Of a DNA stretch of 64,000 nucleotides, positions 24,243 to 35,345 are shown one piece after another; position 1 is the stretch's first letter; every line of letters begins with the position of its first letter. A program made the position numbers and the translations under genes. The DNA lies in the NCBI GenBank assembly GCA_022495995.1, contig JAFEMH010006991.1, positions 42,092-106,091 on the forward strand, given 5' to 3'. This stretch comes from Adenophora triphylla var. japonica. Taxonomy: Eukaryota > Streptophyta > Magnoliopsida > Asterales > Campanulaceae. The notes below the pieces were generated by a model. The model searched no databases. It saw only the letters and a list, made by a program, of their open reading frames with translations, and was not told the DNA's origin.

Positions 24243-24666
24243 AATCATGTAACAAACTTATTTTGCAACCCTAGATGCCTCATTATTTTGCAACTCTAGA
24301 TGCCTCATTATTTTGCAACCCTAGCAAGAGATTTAGAGAGAGAGGCGGCATAGAGAGAAGAGCAGCCGAGAGAGAGATTTCGGCAGAGAGAGATTTCCGA
24401 GAGGGAGAAAGGAGCCAGCCGAGCCTAGGGAGGAGGAGGAAGAAGAAGAACTCTTCTTCATTGCTTGGTAGATTCAACACCAAGGTAAGAATTCAATCAT
24501 CTTTTAATATGTTCTTTAACCTAGAAAACCCTAGAAACTCATGGGATTAGATTAGGGTTTCATTATTGATATTGTGATTATTTGAGGATTAATCTAAGTG
24601 CCTTGTATTGATCAGATTAAATTATGAAAACCTAATATTGATTAGGGTTTGAGTATGTAATCAATG
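24243..24666 (+). promoter_or_regulatory. Helitron leader copy 2 with splice donor
   Basis: A second copy of 3688-3784 plus 16997-17297, uninterrupted: AATCATGTAAC, GCAACCCTAG units (one 30-bp unit more than copy 1), AGAAGAGCAGCCGAGAG (the empty Copia target), then ATTCAACACCAAG and GTAAGA donor at about 24484. Homology ends at 24666. It lies upstream of the Rep/helicase gene as copy 1 lies upstream of the RPA-like gene, suggesting that both genes use the same type of leader exon. Confidence 0.75.
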
Positions 24667-24715
24667 GTGTAAACTAGGGTATTGAATGCTAAGATTATGA
24701 AAGAAAAATAGGGTT

Positions 24716-24935
24716 TTGTGTGTATGTTTGAGGGGTGTGCGTGTGTGTTACTGTGCGTGTTGTGTGTGTGTGCAGCTGTGTGAGTGTGGCTGCAGCTATG
24801 TGTATCATGTGTGTGTTTGGTGTGTGCAATGTGTGATGATGATGTGTGTGTGTGTGTAGTGTGTGTCGTGTATGTGCAGTATGTGTTGTGTGTGCTGAAG
24901 GTGAAAAACAGTGTGTGTTGTGTGTGTTGAAGGTG
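24716..24935. repeat. Imperfect (GT)n-rich tract
   Basis: Long degenerate run of TGTGTG with interspersed GTGTGC, GTGTAG and GATGATG, on the + strand just after the second leader. Confidence 0.9.
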
Positions 24936-25394
24936 TTAACTTTGTTGAAGTTACCATGGATTTGATAAAGTATTCAAGGTGAATGAAAAAGACATTCAGG
25001 AAGATGAAGCTAAATTGAATATCTCTTATTCATCAAGATAACATTTTCTGTATACAATTTACACATTTATATTGCTTACAACTGGGAAAATATCTCACTA
25101 ACCGTCTAACTGAAAAACAAACTTTTTAACAAACTATTATAACAAACTACTTCATAGTCAGCTCCATTGATCTATCTCTCTATACATGACATTAATCCAA
25201 CACTTAATTAACTGATGATTGAGTCCATGTGGCATTCCTTGTGAAACCATATTTGCTGTAGAAGTAGGGGAACCATTTGATGAAGCATTGTTATGGTCAA
25301 TACCCCTCCCACAAGTTGAAGGTATAAAAGGATTTAGGACCTTCGAGGAAAATCATGTATTGATGTTATGTTTTTATATTTTTATAGAACTATA
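24936..25394. other. Possible degenerate LTR fragment upstream of Rep/helicase
   Basis: Contains the complement of a GTGGGAGGGGTA polypurine-like tract at about 25303-25316, as found next to Copia LTRs on the minus strand. No second LTR, target duplication or coding region is seen, so this is a weak call. The sequence may simply be the intron of the Rep/helicase leader. Confidence 0.3.
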
Positions 25395-26819
25395 ATGGAC
25401 AGAACATTTGATAAAAAGCAAAAGCAACAGGGACGTGAAGAAATGGAACCCCATCCGATAATTGCGATTGGTGATCAAAGAGCCACATTGTCCGACATTA
25501 CTAATAGTATGTTTTCTACATATTCGTTCTCTAATTGTTCGCTGTCCTTTTTTAATTACTAAAACTAACATTTTCATCAGGTGGAAGCCAACTAATGACC
25601 CCGTCAATTGGTTTTAGTAACATTACAAATAGTAAGAATATTAATATTTTTTTGTTGTCTGTATATATTCTTTCTACATATTCGTTCTCTATTCTTTGTC
25701 TATTCATTCTCTACTTTAATCATATACTTTTATATCCTTTTCAATCGTAAACATTTATGAGTTATAACCTATTGAAATATCATAAGTCTTTTTATAAATT
25801 TCATCTGGTATGATTCCAACTGGTAGTCAGTTAGTTTCACTGACGGGGGATAAATGAATGTGAACATTGTTCATATCGTATATAAAATATTTGTTTGTCT
25901 TTTTTTTATTCGCTATAGTAGAAATGGAGAAAGTTGGAAAAAATAAAAACGTGATATAGAAAAAAACACAAATCGTGATACGTTGGCGAGACCGTCTACT
26001 CAAAGATCCCAGCTCATTGACATTTCAAACGGTAATTTTTTTAACATTTTGTTATTGTGAACAACGTATTTACATTTAGGAGAGTCTTTCAATGGATGAT
26101 TAATTTCAACTTATTGTTCTTATTCATTATATTCAATACTTTATAAAATATTTTTGATTTATATATTTTTTTGCAGTAACAAATATATCAGGAAATCCTA
26201 AAATTCGTCCACTGCTTCCCAAGACTTGCATTACGACTCCTGGTATAAATATATTCTATAATTTTATTTCATTAATATAAATTTTATAAATTCACCTCTT
26301 TGTAAAGCTAAACATGTCATAACAGGTTCAAGATTATTTTCAACTCCTTCATTCACTCCGATTACACCTTTATCTAACAGCAGCAATGGTATGATTTTTT
26401 TATCGTTATTGTTTCGTTTGTATTCTGATCAATGGTATATACAATTCATTTTTTTTAAATTGCAATATTTGTTTGATTATATTTCAGGTAGCAATAAATC
26501 TGGAAATCCCCTTAATCGTCCGCTTCTTCCTAAAAGTTACATTACTCCCACTACTAGAAACAGGGTCATTACCGACGGACTTTTACCGACGGACGAATCG
26601 GTAATACAGATGGAAACTTTTTATTTACCGACGGAAATTTAATTTATTTTACCGGGAATTTAATTTTTTAAAATTTCGTTTTGTCCGTCGGTAATTTTTA
26701 AATTCCGTCGGTATTTCCGCCGGTAATACCGACGGACATAGACCGTCGGTATTACCGGCGGACTATGTCCGTCGGTAACAAATTCATATATATACGCGTA
26801 TCTTCCCCATTTTTAATTA

Positions 26820-27120
26820 GGCATCATTTTTATTACGCCCCTTCGTTCCTCAGTCCTTCGCGAACCCCAGCGCCAACGCCAAGTCGTCGCCGTCGCCGCC
26901 GAGCCTCGCCGTCGCCGGTAAGTCCTCTTTGTCTCTCTCAATCGCTTTCTCTCTCTCACTTTCTCTCTCTCACTTTCTCTCTCTCTCATCAGTAAGAACA
27001 CGCCGTCGCCGCCGTCTCTTTCCATCGCCGTTTGTGGTCGCCGGTGCGTTCCCTCTCTCTCTCGCTTTCTCTCTCTCAATCGTTCTCTCTCTCACTCGAT
27101 TTCTCTCTCTCATGAATGAT
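26820..27120 (+). promoter_or_regulatory. Gene-like GC/CT-rich leader inside CACTA element
   Basis: After the left subterminal region the sequence turns GC-rich (GTCGTCGCCGTCGCCGCCGAG near 26884) with CTCTCTCTCACTTTCTC runs at 26930-26990 and 27050-27112, and possible donors GGTAAGTCC and GGTGCGT. It resembles a plant 5' UTR. It may be the leader of the transposon's original gene, or captured host sequence. Confidence 0.45.
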
Positions 27121-27611
27121 TAATTTTAATGAGCTGATCAGAAACCCTAGTTTTTATTCAAGTAATTGTCTTTCAGTTTTGTATATACATGTTGTTGTTG
27201 TTGTTAATGCATTATCATGTGGAGTTGTGTTCCAAATGTTCATTAGGAGTTGAACTAAACTACAGAAAATGTGAATAATTTCATACTTGGGTTTATTTTG
27301 GTAGCTCTTTGTTTATTGTGTGTTTGTGTGTGTGCAATTAGAAATGTAGGGTTTGAGGTATTAAAAATGTATGTTTGTGTTATCAATGTGTCTTATGTGC
27401 GAGGGGCCTACGGATTAAACAAATGTTGAAATTGCACGAGGAGTTGGTTTTTATATGAACTTGCTGTGTGTTTATTTGTGAAATAATATGTTTGATTAGA
27501 GATAAATATTTGTAAATGCATTGTGGAGCTGAATGCAATTTTGATGTGTTTAGACTGCTTTACTAATTAATGTCTAAAGTTAAAATATAAATAAGATGAG
27601 AGCCTTTTTCA

Positions 27612-27825
27612 CCCACAGCTATCAAAATTCGTCTTCTTTGACCAAGGAAGACAGAGCAAACAAGTTCATTGCCGTTTGAGTCAAGGATTTTCTGTTTAAT
27701 AAGAGTTTTTACAGTTTCACTGTAAAAACTCTTATTAAACAGAAAATCCTTGACTCAAACGGCAATGAACTTGTTTGCTCTGTCTTTCTTGGTCTAAGAT
27801 GAGATTGGGTTTTGATAGTTGTGGA
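27612..27825. repeat. Long near-perfect inverted repeat (hairpin)
   Basis: Arms of about 100 bp meet at a 3-base centre (27716-27718): ACAGT-TTC-ACTGT. The inner 75 or so bases of each arm pair with only one mismatch visible to me; the outer 25-30 are less regular (CCACAGCTATCAAAA against TTTTGATAGTTGTGG). A transcript would form a long hairpin like a young microRNA or siRNA precursor. It lies inside the CACTA element. Confidence 0.93.
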
Positions 27826-27942
27826 TGAGAACGACTCTTATCTTGTTTATAAATGTTAATTTAATTCATCATTGTAAAATTTCAAATTTTACAATAAAGA
27901 ATTAATATTTCAAATTATTCACAATATTAATAATTTAAAAAA

Positions 27943-28287
27943 TATGATAGATGTGTTTGTTAATTCATCATTGTAAAATTATGCATTTTACGGTAATGAA
28001 TAAAAATTAATGTTACGACGTGACGTTGTGACGGTTGAAACACAAAAGCTTAAAAACCCGTTTAAGAATCTTTAACTTATCATGTTGAGGTCAACATGTA
28101 GTCATCGATTCTTAAATTGTCCGTGTGGACAGTCTTGAAATGCACGATTATATGTTTTGTAAATATCATCATTGTCTATTAAAATTGCTTGAATAGTCGA
28201 TAGTTGAGATATTTCGGTTGCATTAATCCTATTGTTCTCTGAGTGTATACTAGACATATATGGTTGATTACACTGTCGATTATAATC
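27943..28287 (+). repeat. 345-bp direct repeat, copy 1
   Basis: Begins around GATAGATGTGT and includes GTTACGACGTGACG, the palindrome CATGTTGAGGTCAACATG, and GTGGACAGTCTTG. It is repeated with few changes at 28538-28885, still within the CACTA element. Confidence 0.9.
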
Positions 28288-28537
28288 GATAGTGTTTGAT
28301 TGACCTAGTCTACGTCGTGCACTTGGAGACCAAGGGGTTATGCTGCCGAAATTTCTTGATTTTCGATTATAAAGCAAGTAGACAAGGTGATATTTGCAAT
28401 TCATATGTGTATTTCGGGATGGGATAGAAGCCAACCCAATTCTAAACCTAATGGACATGAATTGTCCTTTCATCATAGGGAATGATATACTTTACAACAA
28501 AGAATTAAATATTAATATTTAAAATTATTCAAAATAT

Positions 28538-28885
28538 TATGATAGATGTGTGTGTTAATTCATTATTGTAAAATTATGCATTTTACGGTAATGAATAAAA
28601 ATTAATGTTACGACGTGACGTTGTGACGGTTGAAACACAAAAGCTTAGAAACCCGTTTAAGAATCTTTAACTTATCATGTTGAGGTCAACATGTAGTCAT
28701 CGATTCTTAAATTGTACTGTGTGGGACGATCTTGAAATGCACGATTATATGATTTGTAAATATCATCATTGTCTATTAAAATTGCTTGAATAGTCGATAG
28801 TTGAGATATTTCGGTTGCATTAATCCTATTGTTCTCTGAGTGTATACTAGACATATATGGTTGATTACACACTGTCGATTCTTAA
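28538..28885 (+). repeat. 345-bp direct repeat, copy 2
   Basis: Second copy of 27943-28287, starting 595 bp later. At its end it adds a further GATTCTTAAATTGTCTGTGTGG block that matches an internal part of the same repeat, so the duplication was iterative. Confidence 0.9.
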
Positions 28886-29102
28886 ATTGTCTGTGTGGAC
28901 AGTCTTGAACTCCATTATTTACTGTTTTCATATTGTCATTTCTATTTTAAAGCTGCAAGAAGTGCAATGCTGACAGGACACCAAGTCCAAACTGTTACCC
29001 ACGTTTTGTTTACTTGGTTACTCTTTACATGCTATGTAATATTTAAATTTTGTTCTACTTGATAATATTTTCTGTCTACATATATAATATACTAGTTTAG
29101 AC

Positions 29103-29312
29103 ATGTCGGGTCGAGGTGGCAATCGTTCAAAGAGAGGGAAGGTTGCGGGTTTTGTCCATCGTCTTGTTTCACCAAGGACGGGAGGGAGGGGATCTACTTC
29201 TGGTTCTGGACGTAGTGAACCATCCGAGCGGGTTAATTTGGACGCAATTATTAATGAGGAAGGAAAAATGGAAATATCTATCTCTCCCAAAGTGGCCGTA
29301 AGTATCATTTAA
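29103..29312 (+). CDS. Basic Gly/Arg-rich small ORF in CACTA element
   Basis: 69 codons starting MSGRGGNRSKRGKVAG and ending in a possible splice donor region (GCC followed by GTAAGT at about 29297). The basic, glycine-rich N terminus and the position inside a CACTA element suggest the first coding exon of a TNP1-like or Ptta/En/Spm-type protein whose other exons were lost. That identity is inference. The next open segment (from 29409) shows no clear continuation. Confidence 0.35.
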   Translation: MSGRGGNRSKRGKVAGFVHRLVSPRTGGRGSTSGSGRSEPSERVNLDAIINEEGKMEISISPKVAVSII

Positions 29313-29517
29313 TTGTAAATGTCATATATATAATGTTTACATTTTATTATTGTCTTTTTATTTGTATATATATTGATATATTGTTTTTTAATTAATATCT
29401 TGATAGGTTTATACATGCATGGTGGTGGTAGCGGTAGCAAGAATGGCGCGCTCGTGGTTGTTAAACATGAATTTTCATTGACATGTAATTAAACAAACAA
29501 ACAAACAAACATATGTA

Positions 29518-29697
29518 GTTTCTTTTTCCCTTTCCCTTTTCCCGCCTTTCCCTACCGTTTCCCCTTCCCTTTTCCCCTTTCCCCGTTTCCCCTTTCCCTT
29601 TTTCCTTTCCCCCTTTCCCCGGCCGTTTCCCCTTTCCCCTTTCCCTTCCCGTTTCCCCTTTCCCCGGCCGTTTCCCCTTTCCCCTTTTCCTGTCGCT
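29518..29697. repeat. (TTTCCCC)n-like polypyrimidine tract
   Basis: About 180 bp of almost pure pyrimidine on the + strand, built from TTTCCCC/TTTCCC units with occasional GG or CCGTT. The complementary strand reads as an artificial Lys/Gly/Arg-rich frame. Confidence 0.92.
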
Positions 29698-32175
29698 TGA
29701 TTTGGACAAACATATGTATTTTATTTGTTGTACAAGCGAAACAGGTTGTTTGTGTGTGTTTGTAGTTTGTAATTGGGTTGTTTGTGTGTGTTTGTAGTTT
29801 GTAGTTGTTTAAAACAGGTTGTTTGAACAGGTTTACAGCCTTTTACAGGTGGTTTAATAATAAAACAAATTTTTTTTTTAAATCTGGCCAGATTACCGAC
29901 GGAAATTTCCGTCGGTAAATTAATACAAAAAATAAATAATTCTATTTTTCCGACGGAAATATCCATCGGAAAATAAAAAATTAAAAAATAATACTCAAAA
30001 TACCGACGGACATATCCGTCAGTTTAGGGTTTATATTCCGACGGACATATCCGACGGTAAATATTATGATTTCCGACGGTTATAACCGTCGGTAATGGTT
30101 TTTATTTCCGACGGATAATTCCATCGGTAACCTCCGGCGAATGCTCCGGTTAACCGGCCGGCGTAACTCATTTCCGACGGACGTTTTCCGGCGGAATTTT
30201 AGATTTTCCGGCGGACAATCCGCCGGTATTTCCGGCGGAATTTGTCCGTCGGTATTACCAACCAATTATTTCTGACGGAACCCGACGGACGAATTTCGTC
30301 AGTAATATCCATTTAGCGACGAATTTGTAGAATTACCGACGGAAATTTCCGTCGGTAAACGGCCTTTTTCTAGTAGTGTCCTCCTGGCAAAGAAAACGTT
30401 TACCTAATTTCACTTACATTAATATATCATTTTTTTTTAATTTAAACTAACGTAAAAATTAACACGTCTTTTCAGGATCAATAATATTTTGAAGTCAATC
30501 CATTACAGCGGTTCCACTACTCTCTAACGCAAGTAATGGTATTCTATTTGTGCATCTTACTACTTTGTGTTTTTTTTAATTTAAATATTATATTTACAAT
30601 TTAATGTTTATATGCAAAAGTTACAAATGAAAATTTGGTAAATGAAGATAATACGAGCTTGTCATTAAGAAAAGTTGGTAGACCCCTCGGTTCTAAGAAC
30701 ATAGATTGTCATATAAGAAAACTGTCTGAATCGAGTGGGAGAAATTCTTCTGTGATACAGTCTCTTAAAACCAATTTGGATGTCGAACTCTTAAATTCTG
30801 CAATCGACACAAATTATAGTCAGTCTGCAATTAATAAGCGGAAGCAACAGAAACAGCCATTAGTCTCAAATTTAGGTACGTGGTCTGTTTAATTTGCTTT
30901 TTTACACAAGTTAAAATTTTATCAACGTTTGTTAATGTTTGTTTAGTAGACGAAAGTCAAAATTTATCAATCTTTGCTAAGATTCGTCTTAATTTTGATT
31001 CATTTGTAGGCTGTGTCGAAATAAACGTGACGTCTAAATCTGAGGTAGCACGATTTAATAGAAGACAAAAAATATTGAAGAAAGCCGAAGTTTGTAAGTA
31101 CTCCATCTGTTACGAAATAATTACATATGTTGAGTAAATGTTAAAAATGTCTCATTCTATGACTTTCAATATTGTTTGATAAGTTCAGATATTAGTTCAA
31201 ATTATGTTTATTTGAGACGCTCATTATACATTGCAGCTTATGATGATATGGGGAACCCGGAAAATGAATGTGAACATTGTGGTGCTATCTTTTGGTTCAA
31301 TGAGAGGGTGAAGAGCTCTCCTCTATATAGAAGACCGAAATTTTTGTTATGCTGTAAAAATGGTCAAGTAAAAATTCCAATATTAAAAGAACCGCCTGCT
31401 CTTTTGCGAGATCTTATAGAGGAAAGATACGAAAAGAGCAGGAATTTTAAAGATAATATTCGGGGATACAACACCATGTTCTCATTTAGTTCAATGAGTG
31501 GTAAGACGGATAAAAGGATAAATAAAGGACAAGGACCTTATTCATATACAATGAGTGGTAAGAATGATCATATGATAGGGCCTATGCAACCCAAAGAAGG
31601 TCAACCTCCACAATTTTCACAGCTTTATATCTACGACACGGAGAATGAAGTTGAGAACAGAATCAACGCCCTTAGGTATGCGTCTGTATATTATATCAAT
31701 ATATTAATAGCTAGATATTCTTTACAAAAAATTTATTTCGTCCATAACGCACTAATTCATTTTTTATTTCATGTATGCAGCAAAGATCCAACCAAGCCTT
31801 CAAAATTGGATAAAACAATTGTGTCTGATTTGAAGGAGATGATTGATGACAATAACCCATATGCACAGATGTACAGGATGGCTGCAGCGAGAATTGCAAT
31901 GAAGAAATTTACCAACTTGAAGCTCCAACTAATTGGAAAGAGAAATGGGGATGGAAGGACATATAATTTGCCAACATCAAATGAGGTAGCAGCTTTAATT
32001 GAGAATGATATTGGTCTTGCACCTGATGTTAGAGATATAGTTGTTGAACAAAAGAATGGTAGTCTCCAGCACATTCATGAGTTTAACCCATGTTACCTTC
32101 CCCTGCAATACCCTTTATTATTTCCATATGGTGAGGATGGATTTTATACGGAGATTCCAAGGGATGATCCAACCA

Positions 32176-32304
32176 AGTTTATGAGGAGTGGGCGTTTGCT
32201 CCAGCAATTTATGGTTGATTCTTATGTTATGGATCAAAGAAGGATCCCAGTTTATGAGGAGTGGGCGTTTGCTCCAGCAATTTATGGTTGATTCTTATGT
32301 TATG
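32176..32304 (+). repeat. 56-bp duplication in the Rep coding region
   Basis: 32176-32231 is repeated exactly at 32249-32304, with the 17-base filler GATCAAAGAAGGATCCC between. The copies are in different frames, so the first runs into a stop at 32289 and the second restarts the normal Rep frame. Confidence 0.95.
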
Positions 32305-32774
32305 ATGGATACACAGAGACTTCATTGGATTCGTCACCACCAGCCTAAACTACGAGCTGAGTCATACACGAGACTAAAAGCTTCAGCCAACATCGGAGTT
32401 AGCGGTTCAGATGCGGGGAGAAGAATCATACTGCCTTCATCGTACACTGGGGGGAAAAGGTGGATCATCCAAAATTATCAGGACTCCTTTGCAATATGTA
32501 AATGGATAGGTTATCCATCACTATTTATTACTTTTACATGTAACCCTAAGTGGCCAGAAATAAAAAGATATGTTGAAGAAAAGGGATGTAGACCAGAGGA
32601 CAGGCCCGACATAATATCGAGGGTTTTCAAAATGAAACTTGATGAAATGATCAGCGATTTTAAGGACGGGAAAGTGTTCGGTAGCCCTGCTGCAAGTAAG
32701 TGTCAAATATTTCGAATTTATTTCTGAAAGTTTTTAACAAGCTATATTTGATATTTAAAGTTTTTATAATAATG

Positions 32775-33535
32775 TACTCCATTCGTCCCGCACTAATTTT
32801 TTTAATTCTATATTATTAGCATTTTGTATTTAGCACCATCCAAACTATATAATCTTCAAGTCAGATTTTTTATTGATATTAACTTTTTCATAGTAATATA
32901 CTCCCAATGTCTAGCACTAATAGCAATATTCATTCCCTCCGTAATAATATTATATTTCATCCATCCCGCAGTAATAGTATACTCCCTCCGTCCCGCATTA
33001 ATAGTTTATTCCATCGTCCCAAATTTTTTTAAAACTTCTATACAAACTTCAACTAAGATTATTTTTTATAATAATTTTTTCATAAGAATATACTTCCACC
33101 GTCGAATACTAATAGCAATATTAGTGCCAGACGGTGATGATAGTATATTCCCTCCGTCCCGCAGGATTAGTATATTCCCGCCATCCCAAAGTTATATTAT
33201 ATTCTATATGTCCTGCATTAGTAGCTTATTCCATCTCGCGTATATTTAAAACTTTTATATAATTCTCAAGTTGTATTTTTTATTGATATTAACTTTTTCA
33301 TATTTATGTACTCACAATGTCTGGCACTAATAGCAATATTTTTCCCTCCGTAATAATAGTATATTCCGTCTGACCTGCAGTAATAGTATATTTCCTCCGT
33401 CCCCCAGTAATAATATATTCCCTCTGTCCCGCATTAATAGTTTATTCCATCTTTTCGCATATTTTTTAAATTTCTATATTATTAGTTTTTTGTGTTTAGA
33501 TAAATTCTAAGTATATTTGGATATAAATATTTTAT
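32775..33535. repeat. Decayed Stowaway-end array in a Rep/helicase intron
   Basis: The intron between the blocks ending 32700 and starting 33551 is filled with repeated CTCCCTCCGTCCCGCA-like pieces and longer units (TTTTTATTGATATTAACTTTTTCAT to CACTAATAGCAATATT) that recur near 32855, 33060 and 33270, a period of about 200 bp. These are stacked, diverged MITE termini rather than one intact element. Confidence 0.75.
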
Positions 33536-34904
33536 TTTTGTTTCTACGCAGTTGTGTACACGGTTGAGTGGCAGAAGAGAGGTCTTTCTCATGCGCATAT
33601 TCTTCTTTTTCTCAATCCACAGGATCAAGCTAAGATTGCTGAAGATGTAGACAAATTTATTTCAGCTGAGATACCTGACAAGGAAGCTGAACTGGAATTG
33701 TACGAGGCAGTAAGAGATTTTATGCTGCATGGTCCATGTGGTCCTTCAAATCCGAAATCTCCGTGTATGCAAAATAATAGGTGTTCAAAGCAATTTCCCA
33801 AGCCTTTTAATGAGCGAACTATTGTAGAAGAAAATGGTTACCATGTGTATAGGCGGAGAGACACCGGGGCAACTATTGAGAAGGGTGAATGTAATCTCCA
33901 CAATGGGTATGTTATTCCGTTTAATGTCTATCTGCTTTTGAAGTACAGAGCACATATCAATGTCGAGTATTGTAATCAGAGCATGTCTATCAAATATTTG
34001 TTCAAGTACATTAACAAGGATAGCGATAGGATAACTCTTGGATTACAAGAAGAGGATGAGGTTGAAAGGTTCATTGATAGTAGATATGTCTCTGCATGTG
34101 AGGCGATTTGAAGGATATATGAGTTTGATTTGCATTATAAAACTCCACCAGTTGAGCGGTTAGCTTTCACATGAAGGGTGACCAGACTATACCTTTTCAC
34201 GAAGGGGTTTACATTGAAGATGTTCTTGAAAAAGCAGAGACTGTTAAAGAATCCCAGTTTGTTAAGTGGATGGAGTATAACCGTGATAATGAAGACGGTC
34301 GACATTTGAAATACTGTGAATTCCCGAGGTATTTTGCGTGGATAAAAAATAAACGTGAATGGCGCCGTAGGAAAGATAGTCGATTTGTAATTGGAAGGAT
34401 ATATCATGTGCCGGTCGGCTGTGGGGAATTGTACTACTTGAGAATTATGTTGAATCATAAAGCCGGTTGCAAAAATTTTGAAGATTTGAAAACCGTTGAT
34501 CATGTTGTCTATAAGGACTTTAAATCAGCTTGCTATGCCTTGGGTTTATTAGATGACGACAAGGAATATATCGATGCAATAAAAGAAGCAGCTGGTTGGA
34601 AAATGTCTGTAGCCTTAAGGAGACTATTTGTTGTCCTATTACTGTCTAATTTCATGACTATGCCGCACGAGGTATGGGATAAGACTTGGGAGGAACTTTT
34701 CCGATGACATGGAATACAACTATAGAAAACTGCACAATAATTCGAGTAAGTTTATCATCTTTAAATCTAATATATCATCTTTAAATCTAATATAGGTTTT
34801 CATTTAATATTACATATATTCATATATTTTCTCTAATATATAATATAATTACAAATGCTTATAAAACACAATTCTAATTTTTTTTCTAACCGTAATTAAA
34901 GTAA

Positions 34905-35345
34905 AATATACTGGATATTTGTTCTACTTTCAATAGTGTACTCTGACAGTATGGCGAAAATATTCACCACTCCATCCGTCCCGCATTAATTATCTAATAT
35001 GGATATTACATACATGTTTATGCTTTGATCGAATATTTGAGATATAAAGTTGATTGTAGCACAATTTTTAAATTTGTATTTCCTCCGTGTCGCACTAATT
35101 TGTTATCAATTTTATTTACAAAATATAGTTTTGTTATTGGTTGGAGAACAAATTTATTGGTTATTTAATATTTACAAATGAACGTACTCCCACCGTCTCA
35201 CAGTAATAGTATCATCCTTCCCTCCCGCACTAATTTTCATGTAGAGATATTATATAATCATAATGCATTTTGTCAAATATATTGAGTTCCAAGTTTTAAC
35301 GTTTAATTTAAAGACATATGTTATTTCGTACTCCCTATATGTTTT
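34905..35345. repeat. Further Stowaway-like debris in next intron
   Basis: The intron between the Rep and helicase parts contains CTCCATCCGTCCCGCATTAATT, TCCTCCGTGTCGCACTAATTT and CTCCCACCGTCTCACAGTAATAG, related to the array in the preceding intron. Confidence 0.6.

Larger units (their letters stand above)
26549..30378. mobile_element. Complete non-autonomous CACTA element (3.83 kb)
   Basis: Starts CACTACTAGAAA (26549) and ends with its complement CTTTTTCTAGTAGTG (30378). The 3-bp target duplication TCC lies at 26546-26548 and 30379-30381. Both ends (26570-26775 and 29890-30355) are packed with TTACCGACGGA / TCCGTCGGTAA subterminal repeats. No TNP2-type transposase is visible inside, so it would need a transposase in trans. 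The insertion splits a coding exon of the Helitron Rep/helicase gene. Confidence 0.95.

Noticed and set aside
29461..29709. Minus-strand Lys/Gly/Arg-rich open frame
   Set aside because: Direct translation of the TTTCCCC polypyrimidine tract; no homology or start context.
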